DNA of 64,000 nucleotides from UBA7359 sp964523895 (GCA_964523895.1 CAZGBJ010000007.1:1-64000); one strand, 5' to 3'. Numbered from the stretch's first letter, positions 7,705 through 17,178 are shown. Numbers and translations: made by a program. The notes: generated by a model not told the origin, from the sequence alone.

Positions 7705-10328
7705 AAGGCGGTTTGCTTATTTAATGAATCTTGCCAAATTAAAAAAGCGGGCAATATCATCATCGTTGATATCATCATTGAGGCAAGTCCTAGAGTTAAT
7801 AATAGTCCCATACTGGCAGTACCGGTATGGGAAGAGAAAGCGAGATTACCAACACTACAAATAGTCGTTAATGAGCTGACTATGACGCCTCGGGAAGAAC
7901 TGGTTGTAAAAATATTTTTATTTGAACCTTGTTCCTGGCGAAATCGATCAGCGATGTGGATACCACTGTCGACACCAATGCCAAGCAGCAAGGGTAATCC
8001 AATAATATTGGCAAAATTTAGCGGAATATTAAATATCAACATAAAGCCAAAAGTGAAGACTGATCCTACAAGTACTGAGATAAGAATAATAGCGGCATCC
8101 ATTTTTACTTTAATTAAAATCAGTAATAAAAATGCAATGGCAATTAAGGCATAAGTAAATGCGCTTTTGAAGGCAGTGATGACTGCTTCACCAGCTTCAA
8201 TATTGATAATAGGAGAGCCAATGACAGTGTTGTCATAGGCTTGCAACTGACTAACGAATCGTTTCATTGCTGCGTTATCATTTAAATCCTCTCTTGGAAA
8301 GATTTCTATTTTGTAGTGTTTGTGGCTTAGCCATCGTTCATGAACTGCGAATGGAATATCTTTAAGTTCAACCTGCTCTGCATTTAAAGCATCATTTAAT
8401 GCATGTATTCTGCCATCTAGATTGGATAACAACTGTTTCTCCAGTGAAATCAAATTTTTGTTATTAGAATTATTCAGCAGCGTTGTTAAATGCGTACTAA
8501 GTTTGCTAATTTCATTATCGAACTCTGGATTAGAATCTGATTTATTAACCGAGAACGAGTCTAGTTTCATCTTAAGTTTTTTAATTGACTCTGTTCTGTC
8601 TGCGTTATTAATTTCTGTGTTTGATTCTTTTGTGGAGAGAATACCCATAAACAGATTCATTTCATCAATAATGAACAATTTATCATCTTGATCCACTGGC
8701 AGTAGATCTTCGTACCAGATAACCTTGTCGACTAAATCAAGTTGTTCAATTTCTTTTATTGCCGCTACAGCATCACTTCGTTTTTCTTTTAGTAAAATAC
8801 TAGTCCAGGGAGAGGAGTCGCTATCTTTTAATAGATCCCGATAAGTTTGCACAGATTCATTTTCAGGATCTTGCAGATTAAGTGTGTTTGTATCAAAACT
8901 CACTCTGTAGAGTTGGCTTACAAATCCAATTAAAATAATAAGTGTGAATAATAATATATGTTTTGAATAGCGGTAGGGCAGAGTGGTTAAAAATGAAAAT
9001 AAACGATGACAACATTTATTTTGTTGTGCTGTTTTTACTTGATAAGGTCTCAAACTTAACAAGGCAGGTAATAATGTCAGTGTAAAGAGTATGCTGATGA
9101 ACATGCCGCTACCGGCAATCCAGCCGAGTTCAGCGACACCTTGATAGTCTGTAGGTATGAATGAATAAAAACCAATTGCAGTTGTGATGGCGCAGAGTAT
9201 CAAAGAACGAAATATACGTGACATTGCTTGTTGTAATGCATTATTGTTTTCGTTAGATAGCAAAACTTGTTCACGATAACGCAGGGTTAAATGTATGGTG
9301 AAATCAATACCAAGCCCGATATATAACACGGCAAAGGCAACGGAGATAAGGTTTAATTCGCCAACCGTAGCTGCAGCAAAAGCGGTCGTCGCTATTAAAC
9401 CGAAAAATAATGTAATTAAAGAAGCAAAAACTAACCAGATTGAGTCGAGGCCAATCGATAAAATAATGGCGACCAGAATAAATGAAATAATAATGGCCTG
9501 AATGTTAGCTTCTGAAACACTTTTTAATTCTTCATAGGAAAGTGCTGTGCCACCGGATAAACGTATGCGGACAGAATTATTATTAAGTTCTAGCGAACTT
9601 ATGGTTGCTCTTATATGTTTAATAACGTCTTCGCCGGGCAATAACTCTTCATCAGATTCCAGTGTCTGTAATACAATAAATTCCCGATAGACCGGCTTTA
9701 ATTCCTTGTCCGAACTCATTAAGTGTTGCCAGGAGACATTGTACTTTTCATTTTCTAATGCATGATTAATCTCAAGTAACAAGGGTTTTAATTCTATGTC
9801 TTCACCATCTTCATGGTACTGCAAGGCATCAGTAAGCATGGTAAATAAACCACGCATATTTTTATCTTGTAATAGTGTTCCCAGAAAAGGTTGTATTGTT
9901 GCTAACTGGTCTGCCAGATCCTGTAATTCTTCATCATCAAAAAATAAAAAAGCAGATTGACGAAAATAGGGTAGTAAATTCGGATAATAAATATCACTGA
10001 TTAATTCAGGATTTTCTTTTAATGCAGAATGTACTTTTATTGCTGTGTCAGTAGCTTGATCCGGTGTTTTCGATTCAATAACAATTAAAACGTTATCATT
10101 AAATTGAGGAAACTGCTTTTCATATTCTATATCCAGCTGTCGCCAGGCTAATTCTTCCGACAACATATCCGCTGTATCAGTGCTGACACCCAGATTGTCT
10201 TTTATATAAAATACCGAGAAAACAGTAAGTGCGATAAAACCAATAATAATCGCAATGCGATAACGTTCTACTAACTGCACCCAGTTGATGATCATATGTT
10301 CGAAGTATGGTGAACGAGTTCCACTCAT
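7701..10328 (-). CDS. hpnN: Hopanoid transporter HpnN (RND/MMPL family)
   Basis: An 875-residue RND-superfamily protein. A membrane helix near residues 22-45 precedes a large periplasmic domain. A block of helices follows (about 275-440, with the SVAFAVLYIGLGIDFTIHL motif), and the arrangement repeats in the second half, including IGLPLLLGIGVDSGIHIADRF near 790. HpnN moves hopanoids from the inner to the outer membrane in Rhodopseudomonas. The length and the two-fold layout fit that family. It sits between the PhyH-type gene (16 bp away) and hpnA (4 bp overlap), so it belongs to the hopanoid operon. Confidence 0.92.
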   Translation of the reverse strand: MSGTRSPYFEHMIINWVQLVERYRIAIIIGFIALTVFSVFYIKDNLGVSTDTADMLSEELAWRQLDIEYEKQFPQFNDNVLIVIESKTPDQATDTAIKVHSALKENPELISDIYYPNLLPYFRQSAFLFFDDEELQDLADQLATIQPFLGTLLQDKNMRGLFTMLTDALQYHEDGEDIELKPLLLEINHALENEKYNVSWQHLMSSDKELKPVYREFIVLQTLESDEELLPGEDVIKHIRATISSLELNNNSVRIRLSGGTALSYEELKSVSEANIQAIIISFILVAIILSIGLDSIWLVFASLITLFFGLIATTAFAAATVGELNLISVAFAVLYIGLGIDFTIHLTLRYREQVLLSNENNNALQQAMSRIFRSLILCAITTAIGFYSFIPTDYQGVAELGWIAGSGMFISILFTLTLLPALLSLRPYQVKTAQQNKCCHRLFSFLTTLPYRYSKHILLFTLIILIGFVSQLYRVSFDTNTLNLQDPENESVQTYRDLLKDSDSSPWTSILLKEKRSDAVAAIKEIEQLDLVDKVIWYEDLLPVDQDDKLFIIDEMNLFMGILSTKESNTEINNADRTESIKKLKMKLDSFSVNKSDSNPEFDNEISKLSTHLTTLLNNSNNKNLISLEKQLLSNLDGRIHALNDALNAEQVELKDIPFAVHERWLSHKHYKIEIFPREDLNDNAAMKRFVSQLQAYDNTVIGSPIINIEAGEAVITAFKSAFTYALIAIAFLLLILIKVKMDAAIILISVLVGSVFTFGFMLIFNIPLNFANIIGLPLLLGIGVDSGIHIADRFRQEQGSNKNIFTTSSSRGVIVSSLTTICSVGNLAFSSHTGTASMGLLLTLGLASMMISTMMILPAFLIWQDSLNKQTAL

Positions 10329-10343
10329 TTTCAGTGGCGTCTA

Positions 10344-11090
10344 TTAGACTCTGAATACGTATTCTTTATCCGCATCACGCTCAATGTCCGGCGGATAACT
10401 AAGACGCTTGTCATCATAATATTGTCTACGATGATCGCCTTCAGCCGCTGCATTGTATGTGACATAAAGTACACGACGTTGATCGTTGCTCAGATTTGGT
10501 TTTGAACGGTGTGGCGCATAAGAATCAAAGAACACAGCATCACCGGGTTCTGTAGGCAATGAAACATAGTCCAGCCCATCTTCTTCCAAGGGCGCCCATT
10601 GTTCCCCAATGAGTCCGTTATTATGATAACCATTAGCAACTTCAAGACAGCCATTTTCTATTGTTGAAGCATCAACACTGACTAATGCAGTGATATGTAA
10701 TTTTGAATAACGATCCCAACCTGCTTGTACATCCTGATGTGCTTTGAATCCATCAGAACCTGGCATCTTGTAATTAATTTTGTCTTTAAACAAAACTGCA
10801 TCATCATTAAATAATTGAGATGCGACTTGTTGTATTTCACCACGAACAAAAAGATCGCTAAAGCCTTGATGAAATGGTTCTATATCTTCCATGCGGGATA
10901 ATATACGCTTTCCTTTTTCCAGTTTGCTTTCTTCGAAATACATCATGACGCTGCCTGCGACTTCCGGGTAATTCGTAACTTCTTCCGTCCATGCCGTGAT
11001 TGTTTTCATTTTCTCGGCATCATAGAGATTGCGGATAACTAAAAATCCAGTGTTTTTAAATTCTTCGATCTGTTCGTTGCTTAATTTCAT
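10344..11090 (-). CDS. Phytanoyl-CoA dioxygenase (PhyH) family Fe(II)/2-oxoglutarate oxygenase
   Basis: The 248-residue protein has the PhyH fold signature: iron ligands H118 and D120 in KAHQD, a distal H194 in APHRS, and a 2-oxoglutarate-binding arginine near 205-206. Such enzymes hydroxylate unactivated carbons; known substrates include phytanoyl-CoA and various natural products. It lies between hpnG and hpnN with gaps of 36 and 15 bp, so it is a true member of the hopanoid operon. I know of no standard hopanoid step assigned to this family, so the substrate could be a hopanoid or another isoprenoid lipid. That is inference from position only. Confidence 0.85.
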   Translation of the reverse strand: MKLSNEQIEEFKNTGFLVIRNLYDAEKMKTITAWTEEVTNYPEVAGSVMMYFEESKLEKGKRILSRMEDIEPFHQGFSDLFVRGEIQQVASQLFNDDAVLFKDKINYKMPGSDGFKAHQDVQAGWDRYSKLHITALVSVDASTIENGCLEVANGYHNNGLIGEQWAPLEEDGLDYVSLPTEPGDAVFFDSYAPHRSKPNLSNDQRRVLYVTYNAAAEGDHRRQYYDDKRLSYPPDIERDADKEYVFRV

Positions 11091-11126
11091 AATTATGTCG
11101 TTATTAAATTTTTTGACGAGTGCTGA

Positions 11127-11849
11127 TTATTGCGACGTAGTATATAGAAAATGCTGTTTTTTTAAATCAGGTGCAATGTGTTTTAACGTCTTTAATGCTT
11201 GTTTATAGCATTTTGCCAGTTTAATAAGGTCTTTTATTTGGCCTGGATTTTTGAGGCAGGATAAGAAAAAGGGAATGGGGTCAGGTTTTCCCAATAGGTC
11301 GGTGTGTTTTAAGACGGCTTGCGGAATACTCGTATTGGCATCATCGGCAATGGTGCGTACGACCAGAAAATCAATATCATTAGTGCTTGCTAATTCAGCA
11401 ATAGCGGCACTTTCCATATCAACAGCGACAGCACTACTTTTTAATGACAGATTTTTTTTATCTGTGATGTTGGCGCAAATATCATTAACCGATGCGATAT
11501 CACCGCTTATCGTACTAAATGAGGGCTGTTGGCATTCCATTTGTAGTTTATTAAGCCAGTCTGGATGAGTTGACCAGGATTGTTCATTACCGATGACTCT
11601 GCCAGCCAGGAGTAAATCTCCTGATTTTAATGTCATGTCAATTGAACCCGCCAGTCCCCAGCTGATTAATGCATCAACGCCACATTCGATAAGTTGTTGG
11701 CTGCACCGCTGTGCTGAGTCATAACCCATCCCCGACAGACACAAATAGATATCTTCCTGGATTTTGACAGGGGATCCAACATTCAGCTTTTGATTAGTAA
11801 GGCAGTTTGCCTCGGCGGGTAGAGCCGCAATGATACCGAGTTTACTCAA
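11127..11849 (-). CDS. hpnG: Adenosylhopane nucleosidase/phosphorylase HpnG
   Basis: The 240-residue protein belongs to the purine nucleoside phosphorylase superfamily. The motif VDMESAA (near 142-148) and SWGLAGSI (about 63-70) match the nucleoside-binding fold, and the late ADDAN segment fits HpnG. HpnG removes adenine from adenosylhopane to give ribosylhopane or its phosphate. The step before it needs HpnH, a radical SAM enzyme that joins hopene and adenosine; hpnH is not in this window. It sits downstream of shc across a palindromic repeat. Confidence 0.88.
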   Translation of the reverse strand: MSKLGIIAALPAEANCLTNQKLNVGSPVKIQEDIYLCLSGMGYDSAQRCSQQLIECGVDALISWGLAGSIDMTLKSGDLLLAGRVIGNEQSWSTHPDWLNKLQMECQQPSFSTISGDIASVNDICANITDKKNLSLKSSAVAVDMESAAIAELASTNDIDFLVVRTIADDANTSIPQAVLKHTDLLGKPDPIPFFLSCLKNPGQIKDLIKLAKCYKQALKTLKHIAPDLKKQHFLYTTSQ

Positions 11850-11869
11850 ACCTTATGTAAGGGTATTTC

Positions 11870-11991
11870 TAAAAATAGTGATTTTTTCGTGAGTGCAAGG
11901 AGGTGCCGCGCGCAGAACCACAATGTATTAGTTATACATGAGGATTCGAGCACGGAGCCGACGCCGCAATCGCGGAAAAAGTGCATTTTTA
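11870..11991. repeat. Imperfect palindromic intergenic repeat between shc and hpnG
   Basis: About 120 bp with GC-rich arms in an AT-rich region. The left arm (TAAAAAT...TTTTTTCGTGAGTGC...GGTGCCGCG) is an imperfect inverted copy of the right arm (GACGCCGCAATCGCGGAAAAA...ATTTTTA), around an inner ATGTAT/ATACAT hairpin. It abuts the shc stop codon and lies in the leader of hpnG. The look is of a non-autonomous palindromic mobile element that the operon transcript would fold into a stem. Confidence 0.6.
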
Positions 11992-11993
11992 GT

Positions 11994-13940
11994 TTACCCT
12001 TTGATGAGGTTTCGATAACGAGCTAAAGCCCAAAGTGGGAAGTATTTTGTATAGCCATGATATTTCAAATAGAAAACGCGGGGAAAACCCGGGGCAGTGT
12101 AATAATCATCATGCCAATGGCCATCGCTTGCTTGATTTGAGATTAAATACTTAATTCCATTTCTAACGGTATCTGACTCTGCTTCACCTACTGCTAATAA
12201 TGAAAGTAGTGCCCAGGCTGTTTGGAAGGCGGTACTTTCGAATGGGATGTGATGTCGTGGTGGATAATAACTGTCATTGCTTTCACCCCAACCACCATCT
12301 TCATTTTGCATTCCTTGTAAATACGTGACTGCTTTTCTTATATAGTCTTGCTGTGGATTTTCATCAGCAATCTCAAGTGCGGTTAACACCGACCAGGTGC
12401 CATAAATATAGTTAGTTCCCCAACGACCAAACCAGGAACCATCTTCTTCCTGATCCTTTATTAAAAACTGAATCGCCTCTTTGATGGTTTTCGTATACTT
12501 TTCTTTATCGGCCAAACTGAGTAATGCAATAGAACGTCCGGTAACATCAGCGGTAGGTGGATCTAATAAAGCACCATGATCAGCAAAGGGAATCGAATTT
12601 AAATAATATTGTGTGTTGTTAACTTCAAACGATCCAAAACCACCTCCTTTTGAACGCATCCCGGCAACCCAGTTAGCAGCACGCTGAATAGGCTCCGCAT
12701 ACTTTGAATTTTTTGTACGATGCATTGCCCAGGCAACCATAGAGGTATCATCCAAATCCGGAAAGTAATAATTACTGTATTGAAACGCCCAGCCACCACC
12801 GGCAAGTTTAGGACAAGGGATACGCCAGTCACCAGGTTCATCACTGAGTTGTCTCTCTTTGAGCCAGTCGAGTGAATGTTCAATTTCAGTGGTAATATTT
12901 TCTTCTGTTACAGTTTCAATCATGGCTTGAGCTGCCAAACAAGTGTCCCAAACAGGGGATACACAAGGTTGCACATACATTGTATTGCCGCGCTTAGTCA
13001 CTAAGGCATCAATTGCCTGGCGCGCCAGTTTTCGTTTCGGATGCTCTTTTGGGTAACCGAGTATTACCAGTGATTCAAATAGATTTACCATCGCTGGAAA
13101 AATACCGCCAATACCATATTCTTCATTCATCCTGTCAAGACACCACTGTTCACACTTACGAATGGAATATTGACGAACAAATTTTGGTACCAGTTTTTCT
13201 GCCAGTCGTCCGACATGATCAAGTATCAGAAAAGCTCGAGTTAATGATGATGTAATTTTGAAATAATTTTGTTCATCTTCCGGGGCAGTGATAAAGAGTT
13301 CTCTAATATCAATGCCACGTGGATTAACCGCTGCCGGTTTCATCGTGCATAAAATAAATAGTGGCACCATAACGGTACGTGACCAATAAGATACCTTGTC
13401 GATATGGAACGGAAACCACTTCGGTAGAATAATCACTTCAGCCGGGATGAAGGGTGTGGCTCGCCATGGGACTTGTTCAAACAAGGCCATCAAGATTCGG
13501 GTAAAAACATTACTATGAGCAGCACCACCATGATTCAAAATCATGTTCTTTGCACGAATCATGTGTTCTTCGTGTGGATTGTCGCCAACAATTTTCAATG
13601 CGTAGTAGGCTTTAACCGAACAACTGATGTCAAAATCACCACCGGTATAGAGTGACCATCCACCTTCTTCGTTTTGCTTATCGCGAATATATTGTGCGAT
13701 CTTATGTTCTGTTTCATCATCAACTTCATCGACGAAGTGATTCATTAATATATATTCAGCAGGAATGGTGCTGTCGGCCTCGAGTTCATAAACCCAATGA
13801 CCATCATCATGTTGTTGTTCTAACAGTTTGTTTTTTGCCGACTGAATAGCATCATTTAAATCAACCGTAGCTATATTTTGCGAATGAGACTCACCATGGG
13901 ATTGATTGGGCGCATTATCGTTGTGAGTTTCTAGAGTCAT
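11994..13940 (-). CDS. shc: Squalene-hopene cyclase
   Basis: The 648-residue class II triterpene cyclase turns squalene into hopene and diplopterol at the membrane. The catalytic acid motif DXDD is DLDD at residues 395-398, and several QW-type repeats are present (for example DGHWVYELEAD near the start, EEGGWSLY, EDGSWFGRWG, EDGGWGES, SDGHWHDDYY). Length fits bacterial Shc. It follows the squalene synthase gene by 118 bp, giving a complete two-step route from farnesyl diphosphate to hopene. The final step of the operon's core pathway continues in hpnG. Confidence 0.97.
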   Translation of the reverse strand: MTLETHNDNAPNQSHGESHSQNIATVDLNDAIQSAKNKLLEQQHDDGHWVYELEADSTIPAEYILMNHFVDEVDDETEHKIAQYIRDKQNEEGGWSLYTGGDFDISCSVKAYYALKIVGDNPHEEHMIRAKNMILNHGGAAHSNVFTRILMALFEQVPWRATPFIPAEVIILPKWFPFHIDKVSYWSRTVMVPLFILCTMKPAAVNPRGIDIRELFITAPEDEQNYFKITSSLTRAFLILDHVGRLAEKLVPKFVRQYSIRKCEQWCLDRMNEEYGIGGIFPAMVNLFESLVILGYPKEHPKRKLARQAIDALVTKRGNTMYVQPCVSPVWDTCLAAQAMIETVTEENITTEIEHSLDWLKERQLSDEPGDWRIPCPKLAGGGWAFQYSNYYFPDLDDTSMVAWAMHRTKNSKYAEPIQRAANWVAGMRSKGGGFGSFEVNNTQYYLNSIPFADHGALLDPPTADVTGRSIALLSLADKEKYTKTIKEAIQFLIKDQEEDGSWFGRWGTNYIYGTWSVLTALEIADENPQQDYIRKAVTYLQGMQNEDGGWGESNDSYYPPRHHIPFESTAFQTAWALLSLLAVGEAESDTVRNGIKYLISNQASDGHWHDDYYTAPGFPRVFYLKYHGYTKYFPLWALARYRNLIKG

Positions 13941-14058
13941 TATAATCTTGTTTATTTGGCAGGATGAGAAGCTAGAGTAATACTGCTCCTGTCTATGAGC
14001 ACCAGCTTATTTCTCCTTTTTCCATTCAGAGTCATAATCGCGTATATCACTGATTTTA

Positions 14059-15123
14059 TCAAGGTTTCTCATGTGTACTGGCCATAGGCAAACGGCGCCC
14101 TGCAAATTGAAATATATAGCCCAATATTCGATTTTGGCCGACAAAAAGACTGGTTAAAAAAATGGTGAGTTTGACACTGCGACGACTGATTTTTACCTGC
14201 TGGCCTTGAGTGAATTCTGGCTTTTGTCGAATTTTCTCGAGTGTTAATACTGACATGCCTAAGGCCCATAAACAAAATCGACGTAATCCCTTTTCTTTTG
14301 CCGGTATCAGTAATGTGTATCGCAAGGCATTATATACATGGGCATGAGCGACCCCAAGTAATTCAATCAAGCCATCATTAAATCCCTCTGTCATTTTCCC
14401 CGGTGCTTTGTGGCGAATATCAACACCATGCTTATTGAAAATATCGCGAGGTAACCAACAGGCACCGCGTTCATGGTCTTCCCAGATATCTTTCAATATA
14501 TTGGTCATTTGCAGTCCCTGACCAAATGAAACACCCAGTTTCATAAGTTCATCACGATGCACATCAATGTCAGGTGAGTAATCACAAAAGAGTTCGGTCA
14601 ACATTTCTCCGACGACGCCAGCGACGTAATAACAATATTGATCCATATCTTTCTGATCAGCAACGCCATCAAGGGTTTCAGCATCCTGATAGCGCACCAT
14701 GCCATCGGCCATAATGGTGACACAGCGCTCCAGTGCAGCACGTTGGCGTTCATTAAAGCTATGAGTAAGACGTATTACCGGAGAAGTATTGGCGATAAGA
14801 TCATGTTCAGCTTCCGTTGCCGTTGGCGATAGTAATGGAAACAGAGCTTCGGCAAATGACTCGGCATTTTCAGAGCCTTTGACAACTTCGATAAAAAGCT
14901 CGGAATATTCTTTCTTCTGCCCAGCCGACATGCTCTTATCATCTTCGATCGTGTCGGCAATACGACATAAAAGATAGGCATTTGCTACAACTGTACATAA
15001 TGGTTCAGGTAATTGCGGAATTGTCAGAGCAAAGGTACGGGAAACATGCTGCAATATCTCATTTTGATATGCAGTGTCATCAAGTTGGGTTTGAAATTCA
15101 GTTCTAGATTTCATTAAAAGCAA
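14059..15123 (-). CDS. Squalene synthase (single-enzyme, eukaryote-like type)
   Basis: The 354-residue protein has both Asp-rich prenyl-diphosphate motifs (DTIEDD near residue 57 and DIWEDH near 212) and the squalene-synthase block YCYYVAGVVGEM (about 163-174). This points to one-step NADPH-dependent squalene synthesis rather than the three-protein HpnCDE route. A hydrophobic segment at the C-terminus (about 315-340) could be a membrane anchor. The TTG at 15123 or the ATG at 15114 may be the start; both have weak ribosome sites. It is the first gene of the hopanoid operon. Confidence 0.9.
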   Translation of the reverse strand: MLLMKSRTEFQTQLDDTAYQNEILQHVSRTFALTIPQLPEPLCTVVANAYLLCRIADTIEDDKSMSAGQKKEYSELFIEVVKGSENAESFAEALFPLLSPTATEAEHDLIANTSPVIRLTHSFNERQRAALERCVTIMADGMVRYQDAETLDGVADQKDMDQYCYYVAGVVGEMLTELFCDYSPDIDVHRDELMKLGVSFGQGLQMTNILKDIWEDHERGACWLPRDIFNKHGVDIRHKAPGKMTEGFNDGLIELLGVAHAHVYNALRYTLLIPAKEKGLRRFCLWALGMSVLTLEKIRQKPEFTQGQQVKISRRSVKLTIFLTSLFVGQNRILGYIFQFAGRRLPMASTHEKP

Positions 15124-15403
15124 ATATTTCTTTTAAAAACAATGGTTTATTATATTTCTGGACTAATTTTAATCATCGAATACTAAGCCGTTAACTTTTC
15201 TAGCTATTATATTGAGTAAAAACTAATCAAATCTTAATAGTTTATAGCGTCGATGCTACAAGGTTTTGCCCTAAAAAAATGATATTATTCAATAATTAGA
15301 GCTGTTTAGGACGCGCACATTACAATTAGAATAGATGTATGTAAATAAATAAGCATTGTCCTTTCCGCCATAACACATCAGCAGATATTATTGATTAAAT
15401 ACA
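15124..15403. promoter_or_regulatory. Divergent intergenic region between the hopanoid and Pfa/Ole lipid operons
   Basis: About 280 bp of AT-rich sequence separates the first genes of two divergent operons, so promoters for both must lie here. I cannot support any particular -35/-10 pair, terminator or operator within it. Its interest is that regulation at this one spot could co-ordinate hopanoid and Pfa/Ole output. Confidence 0.5.
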
Positions 15404-17077
15404 GTGAGTTCCATTCCAGAAATTATTAGTCCGTCTCGCTCAGCGGAAACAGACAGTCATTCTCATAGTGTTTGGCTATCTGATGGTCGCGCACAGCTAT
15501 CTGCATTGGAAAAATTACCCGAACACTTTTGTCAGTTAGATGTTCCGTTTTGTATTGTTGAAAATAAATCTGCTTCTTCAATTGCCCTGGGTGGCGCTAT
15601 TCAACTTGATAGCAATGTAGAAACTGATAATCAATATCGCTTACTTGGTTTTTCTGCAGCTCAAACAATTACAGCATTAGGCGATCAAAACTTTTGTCAG
15701 GATTATGAAATTGACTATCCTTATATGTCGGGTTCTATGGCGAATGGGATTGCCTCTGTAGAGTTAGTAGAAGCGTTGGCTAAGGAAGGATTGTTGGCTT
15801 CATTCGGTGCAGCAGGCTTGTCTTTAAGCGAGATAGAAAAATCAATTAAACATCTTCAATCTTCAATTGCTAATAAAACACATTGTTATAATCTTATTTA
15901 TAGTCCGAATGAAATAGGGCATGAAGATGCAGTTGTCGATCTTTATTTAAAATACGGTGTCACATTGGTTGAAACATCAGCCTATATGAAGCTGACTTTA
16001 CCAGTCGTCCGTTATCGTGTGAAAGGCATTCATAAAGATAGTCAGGGTAATATTGTTGTGCCCAATCGAATTATTGCAAAAGCATCACGAGTAGAACTTG
16101 CGAGTAAATGGTTTAGTCCAGCACCTGAAAAATTATTAAACCAATTATTAGAACAAGGTGCGATAACAAAAGAAGAAGCGGAATTAGCAAAGGCAATCCC
16201 CATGGCGCAAGACTTAACCGTCGAAGCAGATTCAGGTGGTCATACGGATAACCGACCCGCTATTACATTATTACCAACGATGTTGTCTTTACGTGATCAA
16301 TATCAGGCTAAATATAATTATAAACAGCCACTGCGTGTTGGTGCGGCCGGAGGTATTGCAACACCTGCTTCAGCTTTAGGCGCGTTTGCTATGGGAGCTG
16401 CTTATATTGTTACCGGGACAGTTAATCAGGCTTGTAAAGAATCAGGTTCTTCAGACATTGTCAGAGAAATGTTAGCCAATGCAGAACAAGCCGACGTTAC
16501 TATGGCGCCCGCAGTAGACATGTTTGAAATGGGTGTTAAGTTACAAGTATTAAAGCGTGGAACGATGTTTGCTATGCGTGGTAATAAACTTTATGACATC
16601 TATAAAAAATACACATCAATAGAAGACATCTCCGAAGCAGAAAAAGCAAACCTGGAAAAAACAATTTTCAAAATGTCATTAGCTGATGTATGGCAAAAGA
16701 CGGAAGAATTTTTTAATGATCGTGATCCACGTCAGCTTGAAAAAGCGAGTAAGGATGCTAAACATAAAATGGCGTTAATCTTTCGCTGGTATTTGGGTTT
16801 ATCTTCTCGTTGGGCAAATGCGGGCATTGAAGATCGCCAGGTTGATTATCAAGTTTGGTGTGGGCCAGCGATGGGTGCATTTAATGAATGGAGTCGCGAT
16901 ACCTTTTTATCAGAAACAAACAATAGAGATGCGGTCACCGTAGCCATGAATATTTTATTTGGCGCAGCCGTGTTATCTCGAATTAATGGATTGCTTAAAC
17001 AAGGTGTTGAACTGCCTGTCGAATTAACGCAATTTCATCCTATGCAAATAGAAACCATAAAGAATTATTTGCCCTAG
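15404..17077 (+). CDS. pfaD: PfaD-like enoyl reductase (2-nitropropane dioxygenase-like, FMN)
   Basis: A 557-residue FMN-dependent barrel enzyme. The core MAQDLTVEADSGGHTDNRPA, the flavin-binding loops VGAAGGIATP and MGAAYIVTGTVNQ and the C-terminal QVWCGPAMGAFNEW are typical of PfaD, the trans-acting enoyl reductase of PUFA synthases. The start is GTG at 15404. It comes first in the lipid operon, 141 bp ahead of the PfaA-like gene, whereas in Shewanella pfaD is last. A palindromic repeat lies in that gap. It should saturate double bonds during chain building. Confidence 0.93.
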   Translation: MSSIPEIISPSRSAETDSHSHSVWLSDGRAQLSALEKLPEHFCQLDVPFCIVENKSASSIALGGAIQLDSNVETDNQYRLLGFSAAQTITALGDQNFCQDYEIDYPYMSGSMANGIASVELVEALAKEGLLASFGAAGLSLSEIEKSIKHLQSSIANKTHCYNLIYSPNEIGHEDAVVDLYLKYGVTLVETSAYMKLTLPVVRYRVKGIHKDSQGNIVVPNRIIAKASRVELASKWFSPAPEKLLNQLLEQGAITKEEAELAKAIPMAQDLTVEADSGGHTDNRPAITLLPTMLSLRDQYQAKYNYKQPLRVGAAGGIATPASALGAFAMGAAYIVTGTVNQACKESGSSDIVREMLANAEQADVTMAPAVDMFEMGVKLQVLKRGTMFAMRGNKLYDIYKKYTSIEDISEAEKANLEKTIFKMSLADVWQKTEEFFNDRDPRQLEKASKDAKHKMALIFRWYLGLSSRWANAGIEDRQVDYQVWCGPAMGAFNEWSRDTFLSETNNRDAVTVAMNILFGAAVLSRINGLLKQGVELPVELTQFHPMQIETIKNYLP

Positions 17078-17089
17078 TGATGTAAAAAG

Positions 17090-17178
17090 GCCACAGAGAA
17101 CACCGAGCACACAGAGAAAAAAATATGAAACATAAAATATTTAATGTTTTGCTCTGTGCTCTCTTTTTCCTCTGTGGC
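17090..17178. repeat. Palindromic repeat copy 1, upstream of the PfaA-like gene
   Basis: The ends GCCACAGAG...and CTCTGTGGC form a long imperfect hairpin, with CTCTGTG/CACAGAG repeated inside each arm. A related element lies at 35826-35911. Both sit inside one operon, directly upstream of a gene, and would be transcribed as leader hairpins. They look like non-autonomous palindromic elements. Confidence 0.7.
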
